From Prevotella sp. (GTDB lineage Bacteria > Bacteroidota > Bacteroidia > Bacteroidales > Bacteroidaceae), in NCBI GenBank assembly GCA_017548605.1, contig JAFYZT010000036.1, forward strand, positions 186,001 to 250,000: DNA of 64,000 nucleotides. Reading direction: 5' to 3'. The first letter of the stretch is position 1. Each line of letters starts with the position of its first letter. Positions 26,167 through 35,229 of the stretch are shown here, piece by piece. A model generated the notes under the pieces. The model was not told the DNA's origin. It searched no databases and was given only the letters and a program-made list of their open reading frames with translations. The translations under genes were made by a program, and so were the position numbers.

Positions 26167-27501
26167 TTACAGCACTCCCTGTGCCATCATAGCCTTCGCT
26201 ACTTTCAGGAAACCGGCCACATTGGCACCCTTCACGTAGTTGATGTAACCGTCGGCCTCGGTACCGTATTTCACGCAGTTGGCGTGGATGTCGTTCATGA
26301 TGTCATGCAGTTTCTGGTCCACTTCCTCGCGGCTCCAACGCAGACGCTCGGAGTTCTGGCTCATCTCAAGACCCGACACGGCAACACCACCGGCGTTGGC
26401 AGCCTTACCCGGAGAGTACAGAATCTTGGCATCTTGGAATACCTTGATGGCCTCAGGAGTGGTAGGCATGTTGGCACCTTCGCTCACAGCAATCACGCCG
26501 TTGGCAACCAGAGCCTTGGCAGCTTCTTCGTTGATCTCGTTCTGAGTAGCGGAAGGAAGGGCGATGTCGGCCTTCTCAAACCAAGGCTTCTTGCCGGGAA
26601 CATATTTCAGACCGTATTCCTTGGCGTATTCACTGATACGACCGCGCTCCACGTTCTTCAACTCCATGATGAAGTCCAGCTTCTCACGGTCAATACCGTC
26701 GGGATCATACACATAGCCGTCGGAGTCACTCACGGTAACAACCTTACCGCCTAACTCGATACATTTCTCAATTGTATACTGAGCCACGTTGCCGGCACCA
26801 GACACCAAGATGGTCTTGCCCTTGATGGACTCGCCGCGGGTGGCCAACATATTGCAAAGGAAATACACATTGCCATAACCAGTGGCCTCGGGACGAATCA
26901 AAGAACCGCCAAATTCCAGACCCTTGCCGGTCAAAACGCCACTCCACTGATGGGTAAGTTTTTTGTACATACCGAACATATAGGCCACCTCACGACCACC
27001 AACACCGATATCACCGGCGGGAACGTCCTCATCAGGACCAATATGACGATACAACTCTGTCATGAAGGCTTGGCAGAAACGCATCACCTCTCCATTCGAT
27101 TTGCCACGGGGCGAGAAGTCGGATCCACCCTTGGCACCACCCATCGGAAGGGTAGTCAGAGAGTTCTTGAAAGTCTGCTCAAAAGCAAGGAACTTCAGGA
27201 TAGACAGGTTCACCGAGGCGTGATAGCGGATACCACCTTTGTACGGACCAATGGCATTGTTATGCTGGATACGGTAACCCATGTTGGTCTGGACGTTACC
27301 CTTGTCGTCAGTCCATGTAACGCGGAACTCTACCAGCCTGTCGGGGATGCACAGACGCTCAATAAGGTTCTGCTTCTCGAATTCGGGATGCTTGTTGTAC
27401 TCTTCTTCGATAGTTCCCAACACCTGACTAACAGCCTGAATGTATTCGGGCTCGTTCGGAAAACGCTGTTTTAAGTTCTCAATAACTTTTGCTGCATTCA
27501 T
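26167..27501 (-). CDS. gdhA: Hexameric glutamate dehydrogenase (NADP type)
   Basis: 444 aa, full length for the ~50-kDa hexameric class. Reversibly makes glutamate from 2-oxoglutarate, ammonia and NAD(P)H. Landmarks: G-P-Y-K-G-G-I-R-Y-H near residue 88, the catalytic Lys in L-P-M-G-G-A-K-G-G-S (near 125), D-V-P-A-G-D-I-G-V-G-G-R-E near 165, and the Rossmann G-x-G-x-x-A in V-S-G-A-G-N-V-A-Q near 238. The choice of NADP over NAD is by family resemblance. It has its own promoter at 27581-27611. Confidence 0.95.
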   Translation of the reverse strand: MNAAKVIENLKQRFPNEPEYIQAVSQVLGTIEEEYNKHPEFEKQNLIERLCIPDRLVEFRVTWTDDKGNVQTNMGYRIQHNNAIGPYKGGIRYHASVNLSILKFLAFEQTFKNSLTTLPMGGAKGGSDFSPRGKSNGEVMRFCQAFMTELYRHIGPDEDVPAGDIGVGGREVAYMFGMYKKLTHQWSGVLTGKGLEFGGSLIRPEATGYGNVYFLCNMLATRGESIKGKTILVSGAGNVAQYTIEKCIELGGKVVTVSDSDGYVYDPDGIDREKLDFIMELKNVERGRISEYAKEYGLKYVPGKKPWFEKADIALPSATQNEINEEAAKALVANGVIAVSEGANMPTTPEAIKVFQDAKILYSPGKAANAGGVAVSGLEMSQNSERLRWSREEVDQKLHDIMNDIHANCVKYGTEADGYINYVKGANVAGFLKVAKAMMAQGVL

Positions 27502-27580
27502 AATCTTTTTACTTTAAATTTGTTGTTTATTCTTTTTGCTTAATTATTTGCTGTTTTTGTCTGTAATAAAAATCTGGTTG

Positions 27581-27611
27581 CAAAATTACACACATTTTCT
27601 TAATTTGCAAA
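27581..27611 (-). promoter_or_regulatory. gdhA promoter
   Basis: On the minus strand TTTG (27608-27611), 19 bases, TAATTTTG (27581-27588): a textbook Bacteroidota promoter. The leader to the ATG is about 70 nt. The rest of the 27502-27836 gap holds no other gene. Confidence 0.8.
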
Positions 27612-27836
27612 CATTTTGAAAGAAATTTTTCAAATTTAATGTAAAAAAGTTAGATTTTTCTCAAAAATCACCCATTTTTGTGATTTTTGCAATCGATTTC
27701 GTGCTCGCACACAATCCTCTTAAAGGGATGTTATACCTATCATCTCATCCGTTTCTTTGTTTCCCATCCTATGTCATTCAGCACGATATCGTCAATACTC
27801 AACAGATAGTCGGCTAAAACCGGAAAGGTCTAATCC

Positions 27837-28715
27837 TCACCCTTTCCGATACTCCTTCGGACTCATGCCGTTCAGGCGAGAGAAGAACTTGCTGAAAGAT
27901 GGGGCGTCGGCGAAGTGGAGATGGTCAGCTATTTGGGCGATACTCATTTTGGAGGTTTTCAACAGAAACGTTGCTTCCATGATGAGCATCTGATTGATAT
28001 AGTAGACAACAGTGCGCTCCGTGACCTGACGAACCACCCGGGAGAGATAGACGGTAGAGATATGGAGCTTGTCGGCATAGAAGGCGATGTCGTGGTGTCT
28101 TGCGAAATGGTTGGGCAGCAGACGAATGAAGCCGATAAAGATTTCCTCAACACGCTGGGGCGTTTGGCGGTGTACGATGGCACTGTTCTGGGCATTTTGC
28201 AAGTCAAGCAGGAATATGGAATAGAGCATGCGCAACACCTCACCTTTATAGATATGGTCGGAATGAAGATAGCCGATGATTTCACGCATTTTCAAGAGCA
28301 GATGCTGTGCGGCATCTGATGCCAGTGTCTGTTTAGGCTCATGCAGTTGTACGATGGGCAGGTAGGCCAGATGTACGAGGTCGTGGACGGACGGTGCCTC
28401 GATGGTGACATGTTCATCGGCCATCAGGCAATATCCGTGAAAGTCGTCGGAAGTAGCGAGGACGGTGACAGGGAGGCCTGGCGAATAGATATACAGGTCG
28501 TTGGGACGAATCGTCAGTTCACGGCCGTTGTAATGAATCGTCATCCACCCTTTGTCAACTACCATAAAGGCGAAGCAGGACAGGAATCCATGTAGCAGGT
28601 TGGTACGAAGGATTTGCGCCCCATCTGTTTCCAGACAGTACATCCCGTCATCACAGCCTTTTTCGGGCAAATCGTCGCCTACAAATATAGGCAAATATTC
28701 ATTCAACGTGTACAC
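27837..28715 (-). CDS. AraC family transcriptional regulator
   Basis: 292 aa; the start at 28713-28715 is GTG, and no ATG is nearby. The N-terminal ~170 residues are a cupin-like sensor (H-Y-N-G-R-E-L-T-I-R-P-N-D-L-Y-I-Y-S-P-G). The C-terminal 100 residues carry two HTH motifs: I-A-F-Y-A-D-K-L-H-I-S-T-V-Y-L-S-R-V-V and I-A-Q-I-A-D-H-L-H-F-A-D-A-P-S-F-S-K-F-F, ending in the typical P-K-E-Y-R. A minus-strand -7 box TACCTTTG lies at 28762-28769. It faces away from the ferritin-like gene across about 280 bp, so it may regulate that gene; this is inference. Confidence 0.9.
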   Translation of the reverse strand: MYTLNEYLPIFVGDDLPEKGCDDGMYCLETDGAQILRTNLLHGFLSCFAFMVVDKGWMTIHYNGRELTIRPNDLYIYSPGLPVTVLATSDDFHGYCLMADEHVTIEAPSVHDLVHLAYLPIVQLHEPKQTLASDAAQHLLLKMREIIGYLHSDHIYKGEVLRMLYSIFLLDLQNAQNSAIVHRQTPQRVEEIFIGFIRLLPNHFARHHDIAFYADKLHISTVYLSRVVRQVTERTVVYYINQMLIMEATFLLKTSKMSIAQIADHLHFADAPSFSKFFSRLNGMSPKEYRKG

Positions 28716-28822
28716 CGCTTTATTTGACTATTTTACAATTTACGATTTCTTTTTCTGAGGTCAAAGGTACGAATAATAATTTAAAGTTGTATCGTTTCAG
28801 ACAATTTTTGTATTGTTTCAGA

Positions 28823-28854
28823 TTTGGATTCGTAGGAAATAAGTCGTAACTTTG
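28823..28854 (+). promoter_or_regulatory. Promoter of the ferritin-like gene
   Basis: TTTG (28823-28826), 20 bases, TAACTTTG (28847-28854). This predicts a long leader of about 130 nt before the ATG at 28995. Confidence 0.75.
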
Positions 28855-28863
28855 CAGAGGAAC

Positions 28864-28961
28864 TAGTCGTTTAGGGGGTTAGTCGTTTGGTCGTTTAGGA
28901 CTTATACCGTCGGCTAATGTGACTTCCCCAAACCACCAAACGACCAATATCCCAAACAACT
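28864..28961 (+). promoter_or_regulatory. Leader with inverted GTCGTTT/AAACGAC repeats
   Basis: The leader of the ferritin-like mRNA has three GTCGTTT units (28865-28896). The last sits in TTGGTCGTTT (28887-28896), the exact reverse complement of AAACGACCAA (28938-28947), so it can fold into a 10-bp stem. It may be a dispersed Bacteroidota repeat or a regulatory stem; sequence alone does not decide. Confidence 0.5.
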
Positions 28962-28994
28962 AAAAAATTTTTAACAACTAAAATCAAACGCACT

Positions 28995-29450
28995 ATGGAC
29001 AAGCAGAAATCTATTGAAGCATTACAGTTTTTCGTAACTCATCTGGCAGAAGGTGCCATCGTTCACAAGCAGCAGGGTATGATTTTCAAGGCTCAGGGCT
29101 TCACCAAGCTCGGACAGAAGTACATCGGCCACTTCGATGAGGAGATGGGCTGGGTAGAGAAGTTCACAGAGCGCATCCTCGACCTTGGCGGAGAGGTTAA
29201 GTTTGAAGGAATGAAGAGCCGCGACATTATTTGCGACCCCGTCGAGTATGTCAAGGCTGACCTCGCCATCCAAGAACCTGGCGTTGAGCTGCTGATGAAG
29301 TGCATGGAGGGTGTGAAGGACGATCCTACTACTTATGACCTGCTGAAGGACTACCTGAAGGACGAAGAGGAAGACCTCTACTGGAGCCAGGGCGCAGTGG
29401 AGCTCATCGAGAAGATTGGTACCCAGAACTGGCTGCTGTTGCAACTGTAA
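28995..29450 (+). CDS. Ferritin-like diiron protein (bacterioferritin/Dps-like)
   Basis: 151 aa, a four-helix-bundle protein. Helices carry E and H residues in ferritin-like spacing: H-L-A-E-G-A-I-V-H-K-Q-Q-G near residue 16, H-F-D-E-E-M-G-W-V-E-K-F near 47, and D-E-E-E-D-L-Y-W-S-Q near 123. Bacteroides relatives are annotated as bacterioferritin or Dps-like (DpsL) and store iron or protect from peroxide. The exact class is uncertain. It is transcribed from its own promoter, divergent from an AraC regulator. Confidence 0.75.
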   Translation: MDKQKSIEALQFFVTHLAEGAIVHKQQGMIFKAQGFTKLGQKYIGHFDEEMGWVEKFTERILDLGGEVKFEGMKSRDIICDPVEYVKADLAIQEPGVELLMKCMEGVKDDPTTYDLLKDYLKDEEEDLYWSQGAVELIEKIGTQNWLLLQL

Positions 29451-29486
29451 TAATATAACTGTATCGCCCGTCCGCTGCAAGGCATA

Positions 29487-30410
29487 ATGACATTTCATCC
29501 TTTGACGTTGTTCGACCGCGAGGCGATGCAGGCAGTTACGCTTCACTCGGGGAGGCGTAACTGCAACTACACCTTTGCTAACCTTGTGGGATGGCAGTTT
29601 TGGTACTACACCGAGGTGTGCGTGCTTGAAAACGCTGTGGTGCTGCGCTATACCTTCGATGGCCGGCGAGCGTATATGGTTTGCACTTCAGAAGGGTTGT
29701 CGTTGCAACTTATTGAGGCATTATTTGATGATAGTAATGGAGATTTGACGTTGATTGGGCTTGAAGACTCGCAAGTGGCACAACTCTCAACTATTAAAGT
29801 TCCCCTCGCCCTTTGGAGAGGGGTTAGGGGTGAGGCTTCTCCATTCTCTATTTCCGTTGAGCCGGTTCGTGACCAATACGATTACATCTATCGTCGCACT
29901 GATCTCGCAACGCTTCATGGCAGACATCTGGACGCCAAGCGCAATCACATCAATCGTTTCCGTGCAGCGCATCCCGATTTTGAATATCGTCCTCTTGCGC
30001 CGGAATTCTTCGACGAATGTCGCCGACTGACGGAAATTTGGCAGGAAGAAAAGGATGCTAGTGACACTATAGACGTTGAAAAATATGTGATGGAGACCAT
30101 TTTTTCGAATTGGGATGCTCTCGGCATGACAGGCGGAAGCATCTTTGTGGACGGTCGTATGGTGGCTTTCACATACGGCTCCGCTGTTACAACCGACACC
30201 TTGGACGTCTGTGTGGAGAAAGCCGATCGTCATGTGGAGGGTGCTTTTGCCATCATCAACCAGCAGTTCGCCGAGCATCTGCCTGAGCAATATATCTATC
30301 TTAACCGCGAAGAAGATATGGGAATACCAGGTCTTCGCCAAGCGAAATTGTCGTATCACCCTGAAATACTGTTGACCTACAATGTCGTACATATTACAAA
30401 GAATGACTGA
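29487..30410 (+). CDS. DUF2156 (phosphatidylglycerol lysyltransferase-like) protein with repeat-derived insert
   Basis: 307 aa. The GNAT-type fold of DUF2156 is recognised by N-Y-T-F-A-N-L-V-G-W near residue 27, K-R-N-H-I-N-R-F near 150, and L-N-R-E-E-D-M-G-I-P-G-L-R near 275, all typical of Bacteroidota DUF2156 proteins. About residues 106-117 (P-L-A-L-W-R-G-V-R-G-E-A) are read from the dispersed GC-hairpin repeat at 29802-29835, which sits in frame. The 3' end overlaps the next gene. The substrate is not known. Confidence 0.85.
   Translation: MTFHPLTLFDREAMQAVTLHSGRRNCNYTFANLVGWQFWYYTEVCVLENAVVLRYTFDGRRAYMVCTSEGLSLQLIEALFDDSNGDLTLIGLEDSQVAQLSTIKVPLALWRGVRGEASPFSISVEPVRDQYDYIYRRTDLATLHGRHLDAKRNHINRFRAAHPDFEYRPLAPEFFDECRRLTEIWQEEKDASDTIDVEKYVMETIFSNWDALGMTGGSIFVDGRMVAFTYGSAVTTDTLDVCVEKADRHVEGAFAIINQQFAEHLPEQYIYLNREEDMGIPGLRQAKLSYHPEILLTYNVVHITKND
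29802..29835. repeat. Dispersed GC-hairpin repeat, copy D, in frame within DUF2156
   Basis: CCCCTC (29802-29807) pairs with GAGGGG (29818-29823), followed by TTAGGGGTGAGG. Read on the opposite strand it codes the L-T-P-N-P-S-P-K-G-E-G peptide, a translation I recall as frequent in Bacteroidota annotations and which marks this repeat family. Confidence 0.75.
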
Positions 30411-30864
30411 ACATGACGTGTCGTTGACCGTCGACTGGATGGTGCGACAATACGGTTTTGACCGCGCTGAGGTGGAATCGTGGGTGCAAGACCTGCATTT
30501 CAACTGGCCATTGAGTGTCAAGGCCTTAGATGAAAACGGCAATGTAATGGGTCTGCTCAATATGAGTGATTATCGAATTGAGGAGGAGACGCCTCAGATC
30601 CTGAAAGACAAGCCGGAGCTGATAAAAAGCCTGAACGCTCAGCGTTATATCGCGGTCTTTTCGTTCATTGTCGCTGAAAAATATCGTGGTACACGATTGA
30701 ACTACGACATGCTGATGTCAATAATGCCTGAGTTGAAAACTAAATTCGATTTCATCTTCATTCCTGTGCTGTATCGCCTCAAAACTCATCGATACTGGCA
30801 ACGTTGGGGGGCAAAAGAGTTTTACCACGATGAGGATTGTGTGTGTTACAAATTGGATATTTAG
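30382..30864 (+). CDS. GNAT-like acetyltransferase family protein
   Basis: 160 aa from ATG 30382, overlapping DUF2156 by 29 bp; ATG 30403 (8-bp overlap) is an alternative start. The order of elements is GNAT-like: T-V-D-W-M-V-R-Q-Y at the N-terminal helix, central strands V-M-G-L-L-N-M-S-D-Y and Y-I-A-V-F-S-F-I-V, then A-E-K-Y-R-G-T-R-L-N-Y-D where the acetyl-CoA loop (R/Q-x-x-G-x-G/A) is expected, although here the loop reads K-Y-R-G-T-R. Very likely cotranscribed with DUF2156. Substrate unknown. Confidence 0.65.
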   Translation: MSYILQRMTEHDVSLTVDWMVRQYGFDRAEVESWVQDLHFNWPLSVKALDENGNVMGLLNMSDYRIEEETPQILKDKPELIKSLNAQRYIAVFSFIVAEKYRGTRLNYDMLMSIMPELKTKFDFIFIPVLYRLKTHRYWQRWGAKEFYHDEDCVCYKLDI

Positions 30865-30884
30865 TATCTACCTTTCTTTGTCAT

Positions 30885-32540
30885 TTATTCTGTTGTATAT
30901 TCAAACCAATCAAAATCTGCATATCCTTCATCGTCATTACCTTGGGCAAACAAGCCAAGCATAACGCCTGTAAAACCACCTATCACTTCAGTAGAAAGGT
31001 AGCGGAAGTCCATCTTGCCGAGTGTGGTAAATGATTTGCCGTCAACAGAAACTTGCATGTAATAATAGTCTTTGTCGGAACTGATGCGTATGTAAGCCTG
31101 AGAACCTTTCAGTTCAACGGCTTGGCCGGTATGGCTGAGTGCTCCCAAACGAATGTTTGACTTAGCAATTATCGTTCCGTTCTTTCGTTCTACAATAACA
31201 TCATAATGATTCAGTGGAGCAGCATAGGCCGTGATGCCTGCCTGAGAGCCTTCAGCAAATTGGGATGCATCGATGAGCGTGGTGGCGCAGAAGCGTAGCT
31301 CTGTTTGGCGTCTTGCTATAAAGGTCGGCGATGTGGCCGCATCGAGAGGCGTAGAGGTTGGATGCAGACGCAACCAGCCTTCTCGCTCGGTGAGTGAGTA
31401 GCGCGAATAATCGGGATTACCAATGCTCATCCATCCCCAGGGCAAGCCGATGCTACTGTAGCTGTCGGCAGGCACATCGCGCTTGATATATTTGAACTCT
31501 TCGCGAATAGGGTCAAGGATCATTTGTGTCTGGGGAAGGGTCTTGCATTTCATGTCAATGGCGATAGTGCCGTCGCCATTGACCACTGGCCAGGCATTAT
31601 TCTCCCAACACACGGGAGCGAGCATCGTCTCGCGTCCCATCACATGCAGAAGGTAACCGCTGGTGCGATAACCAAGGCATATCATCCACCATGAAGAGTC
31701 GGGGGCTTGAACGAGATCTGCATGTCCGAGTCCTTGTATATTGCTGTTCTGCATCTTCATGCTGAAATGCGTGAGAATGGGGTTGGCGGGATTCGGCTCG
31801 TAGGGACCGAACAGTGATTTACTGCGCAAGATGTTGACCTGATGGCCGTGTTCCGTGCCTCCTTCGGCAAGCATCATGTAGTAGTAGCCATCTTTCTTGT
31901 ATATGTGTGGACCTTCAGGATAGCGACCGCCGAGTCCTGTTCCTAGGTGATGGACATCGCCCGTACGCTTACCTGTATTAACGTCTATTTCGCAAATGTT
32001 GATTTCACCTGGCTTGATTCCTGGTCGTGTTTCGTCTGCTGCAGCTTTCCATAAGAAATAGCATCTTCCTTCGTCCCAGAAAAGAGTAGGGTCGCAACTG
32101 CCGATAGCGAAGTCTATGAATATAGGTTCCGACCACTCTTTGGCTGGGTCATCTGTCCATACATAGAAATGGCGGCGCGAAGGAAAAATGGTGGTCACCA
32201 TGTAATAACGGCCCTCGTGGTAGCGGATGGTAGGGGCATAGATGCCTGCATTAGTCCAACCAAGTTCTGGCTGGTTTTGACTGTAAAGCCCGGAGAGGTC
32301 GAGCTGGGATTTGCGTGATAGACAATTTCCCACCTGCTTCCAGTGTATCAAGTCTTTGCTGTGGAAAACAGGTACTCCTGGAAAAAATTGAAAAGAGCTG
32401 TTTACGAGGTAGAAATCCTCCCCGTTTGTACACACACTTGGGTCTGCATGAAAGCCCGGAAGTACAGGATTACGATAGCCTTGAGCTGGAATGTTCAGAG
32501 ACTCTACAATAGTGATAAGGATGAATAATATTTTCTTCAT
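30885..32540 (-). CDS. Glycoside hydrolase family 43 (beta-xylosidase / alpha-L-arabinofuranosidase type)
   Basis: 551 aa. Signal peptide (M-K-K-I-L-F-I-L-I-T-I-V, cleavage near I-P-A-Q-G), then a five-bladed propeller with the three catalytic acids: base Asp in G-F-H-A-D-P-S (near 33), pKa-setting Asp in G-S-C-D-P-T-L-F (near 150) and acid Glu in R-Y-P-E-G-P-H (near 212). The C-terminal ~200 aa are a concanavalin-like GH43_C2 domain. It acts outside the cytoplasm on arabinoxylan-type plant polysaccharide; the precise substrate is not fixed by sequence. No SusC/D pair is nearby, so it is not in a full PUL here. Confidence 0.9.
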   Translation of the reverse strand: MKKILFILITIVESLNIPAQGYRNPVLPGFHADPSVCTNGEDFYLVNSSFQFFPGVPVFHSKDLIHWKQVGNCLSRKSQLDLSGLYSQNQPELGWTNAGIYAPTIRYHEGRYYMVTTIFPSRRHFYVWTDDPAKEWSEPIFIDFAIGSCDPTLFWDEGRCYFLWKAAADETRPGIKPGEINICEIDVNTGKRTGDVHHLGTGLGGRYPEGPHIYKKDGYYYMMLAEGGTEHGHQVNILRSKSLFGPYEPNPANPILTHFSMKMQNSNIQGLGHADLVQAPDSSWWMICLGYRTSGYLLHVMGRETMLAPVCWENNAWPVVNGDGTIAIDMKCKTLPQTQMILDPIREEFKYIKRDVPADSYSSIGLPWGWMSIGNPDYSRYSLTEREGWLRLHPTSTPLDAATSPTFIARRQTELRFCATTLIDASQFAEGSQAGITAYAAPLNHYDVIVERKNGTIIAKSNIRLGALSHTGQAVELKGSQAYIRISSDKDYYYMQVSVDGKSFTTLGKMDFRYLSTEVIGGFTGVMLGLFAQGNDDEGYADFDWFEYTTE

Positions 32541-32645
32541 AAATGTTTATTCTTTTCCGTGATAAGATGGATGTTCATTATCCGGATTACACTCGTTTGC
32601 AAAGGTACTATTATTATTCCATTTCTTTTACCTGATACCTGTACT

Positions 32646-34319
32646 TTATTGGTTTACGAATCCAATTCTGGTAATTTTAGAATTCCTGATATTTTCACTG
32701 TGACAGTAAGCTCTAACGCTTGAAATATCTTGATGGTGTCCATAGAGAATACAGTCAACAGTCTGTTTTCGTGCAATGTTCTCAATCTGACCACCACTGA
32801 AATCATAGTCCCTGGCAAGACTTCTCGCTTCTTCATAACTAAGGAACGGTAACATGGATTTCCAAATTTGTCTTCTTGTGTCTATCGTCGGTTTGTCAAA
32901 ACAAATTTTATAAAGGAAGCGACGTTCAAATGCTGAATCCAAATTATTTGTGAGGTTGGTTGTGGCAATCATTATTCCTGTGAGATTTTCCATAGCCTGA
33001 AGAATAATATTCTGATAGGCATTCTCCATTTTGTCAACGGCAGCATCGACATTGTCTAAGCGTTTGCTGATAATGGCATCAGCCTCGTTGAAGAGTAGGA
33101 TGGGGCAGATGTCATACTTCTTGACCATGGCCTCATATTTACTGAAAAGTCCCTGTATTTTCTTCTCGCTCTCACCAACCCATTTTGATTTCATTTCGGA
33201 TACATTAACTTGGAAGATTGGACGTCCAGTTCTACGACCCAGCTGTAGCACGGTTTCTGTCTTGCCTGTACCAGGGGAGCCATAGAAGAGGCAAGCGAAA
33301 CCAGTACGCATATTCGCTTCTTTAAGACGCAGCTGAATATCTTTGAACCTGTCTATAGACAGTAGTTTGGTCAGGTGTTCTATCTCTTCTGATTCACGCT
33401 CATTGTAGTACATACGCTTTTCTGCAATGACATCTGGCATAAGTAATAAGTTGCTTATGCTTTCGTCCTTTGTATTTATGTATTCTTTAAGATCTTCAAG
33501 AGTTGTTTCTAGTGTCTTATCTGTAAGACAGAATTTGTCTGGTTCAACCATGCCGTTGACAGTGTAGTTTTCCATCCACCCCTTTTTTGTCAATATACAA
33601 GTGTTGGCATTTAGAACGAAGATGAAAGACTTTATGCCTGATTCTTCAGGAAGGATTCGCAGTATTTCTGAGGAAGCAATATACTCAGAGTTGTTTTCCA
33701 ACTTATCCTTCACTGTAAGAAGAATCACCATTATGGCAAGATTGTTCATTTCGGATGTAAGCAAGTCTTTTGAGAATGTCAGATGTCTTGTTGACTCCAA
33801 GAGTTGTCTGATGCTTTTAACAATGTCATCATAGAGTTCTTCATCGCGTTTAAGCATCTCTATCCATTTGCTAATCTTTGTATAGACATCGTATGTGGTG
33901 TAGTCTTCATATTTCTTTGGGGTATATGGTACATTATCTATGACAGCATCCATAAACTCATCACGAATGCGGTATTCTAAGGAGCATCTTACCATACTCC
34001 ATTGTATGAAGTGCCTATAATGCAAATCATCCAGTTCTCCCTTGTGTATGCGAAATCTGATAGGTGAACATTTCGTATAACGTGCCATATCGTTGAGAGA
34101 TATAGATTCGTCGCTATTAGCAAGTATGGCAAGCATAATCGATTGAAAAATAGTAACGTTTAGTTCATTGCGGACAAAGTTGATAGCGTCATTGCACGTA
34201 TTGTAGAATTCTGGTGAGAGTTTACTTTCACAAGACTCCTGATAAATTATCTCAAAGGCTGATGCAAGGGTATAATTCTCTGATTTCTTCTTTATTGTTT
34301 TCCTTTCTTTTTTTTCCAT
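32646..34319 (-). CDS. AAA ATPase with variant Walker B (FNEAD), in operon with an accessory sigma factor
   Basis: 557 aa. The first ~330 residues are alpha-helical with no family I recognise. The AAA module follows: Walker A G-S-P-G-T-G-K-T near residue 345, pore-like K-S-K-W-V-G-E-S-E near 377, Walker B L-L-F-N-E-A-D-A-I near 408, sensor 1 A-T-T-N, and an arginine-finger F-E-R-R-F-L-Y near 455. Asn stands where classic AAA proteins have Asp in D-E-A-D, while the catalytic Glu is kept. The gene is 28 bp downstream of the sigma gene. It may remodel a protein such as a regulator or anti-sigma; this is inference. Confidence 0.85.
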   Translation of the reverse strand: MEKKERKTIKKKSENYTLASAFEIIYQESCESKLSPEFYNTCNDAINFVRNELNVTIFQSIMLAILANSDESISLNDMARYTKCSPIRFRIHKGELDDLHYRHFIQWSMVRCSLEYRIRDEFMDAVIDNVPYTPKKYEDYTTYDVYTKISKWIEMLKRDEELYDDIVKSIRQLLESTRHLTFSKDLLTSEMNNLAIMVILLTVKDKLENNSEYIASSEILRILPEESGIKSFIFVLNANTCILTKKGWMENYTVNGMVEPDKFCLTDKTLETTLEDLKEYINTKDESISNLLLMPDVIAEKRMYYNERESEEIEHLTKLLSIDRFKDIQLRLKEANMRTGFACLFYGSPGTGKTETVLQLGRRTGRPIFQVNVSEMKSKWVGESEKKIQGLFSKYEAMVKKYDICPILLFNEADAIISKRLDNVDAAVDKMENAYQNIILQAMENLTGIMIATTNLTNNLDSAFERRFLYKICFDKPTIDTRRQIWKSMLPFLSYEEARSLARDYDFSGGQIENIARKQTVDCILYGHHQDISSVRAYCHSENIRNSKITRIGFVNQ

Positions 34320-34347
34320 AGTTCTTCAATTATTAGTAAAAGCTGTT

Positions 34348-35214
34348 TTACCTAATGTGTTGTACTAATATTCCAATCTTATTGGAGCGTCGAATTTTGC
34401 TGAGTGCATTTTCGCGTATCTGACGGACACGCTCTTTGGATAAACCAAGTGCAAAACCAATATCTTCAAGTCCTTCCTCCTTGCAATCAATGCCGAAGCT
34501 ACGCATTATGATTTCCCTTTCCTTGGCAGAAAGAATTTGGTTGAGCATGGTAATCATATCATGATGTAGAGAATCCTTGTCTGAGGATTCATCAGTTCTA
34601 TAACCAGAAGAGACAAGGTCGCCGACGGATGTTTCAGTATCTTCAGAGAGAGGTGCATCCATAGACAACGTCTTGTTGGTATGCTCAAGAAGCATCCTGG
34701 CTTTGTACTCACTGATATCAGCAAACTCTGCAAACTCCGCTACCGTTGGTTGCCTTTGTTCCGTCTGCATCGTCTCATTCGACAGTATGAAGTACATGTT
34801 GAGGAGTGCTTGCTGGTTTAGAGGCAATCTGATAGTTCTGCCATTATCACAGACAGCTGAAGAGATAGACTGACGTATCCACCATACGGCATACGATATG
34901 AACTTGAAACCTCGTGTGTCATCAAAACGTTCTGCTGCCTTGATAAGACCAATGTTTCCCTCAGAAATCAGGTCAGACAGGTCCATATTGTGCTGATGAT
35001 ACTGGTTGGCTACGGAAATAACGAAGCGAAGGTTTGCTTCTATTAGTCTTTGACGTGCCTTGTCTGCCTCCTTACCGCCTTGTCGTATCTTCTGTGCGAG
35101 TGCCACCTCTTCATCTGATGTTGCCATTGGGTAACGGCTTACTTCCTTGAGATAATTGTTTACTGAAATTTTGTTGCGTTCGGTGATGTGCTGGGTGCTT
35201 TTGAATTGTCTCAT
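34348..35214 (-). CDS. Accessory sigma-70 factor (RpoD/SigA-like)
   Basis: 288 aa with sigma regions 1.2 to 4 complete. Region 2 reads N-L-R-F-V-I-S-V-A-N-Q-Y ... L-I-S-E-G-N-I-G-L-I-K-A-A-E-R-F-D and A-V-W-W-I-R-Q-S-I; region 3 Q-P-T-V-A-E-F-A-E; region 4.2 has the -33-binding helix G-L-S-K-E-R-V-R-Q-I-R-E-N-A-L. It is like the Bacteroidota primary sigma (M-R-Q-x-K start) but diverged, for example in region 4.1 and in C-D-N-G-R-T-I-R. Its position in an accessory block, with an ATPase behind it, argues for a dedicated regulon. Confidence 0.88.
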   Translation of the reverse strand: MRQFKSTQHITERNKISVNNYLKEVSRYPMATSDEEVALAQKIRQGGKEADKARQRLIEANLRFVISVANQYHQHNMDLSDLISEGNIGLIKAAERFDDTRGFKFISYAVWWIRQSISSAVCDNGRTIRLPLNQQALLNMYFILSNETMQTEQRQPTVAEFAEFADISEYKARMLLEHTNKTLSMDAPLSEDTETSVGDLVSSGYRTDESSDKDSLHHDMITMLNQILSAKEREIIMRSFGIDCKEEGLEDIGFALGLSKERVRQIRENALSKIRRSNKIGILVQHIR

Positions 35215-35229
35215 ATATTCTTTCTATTC

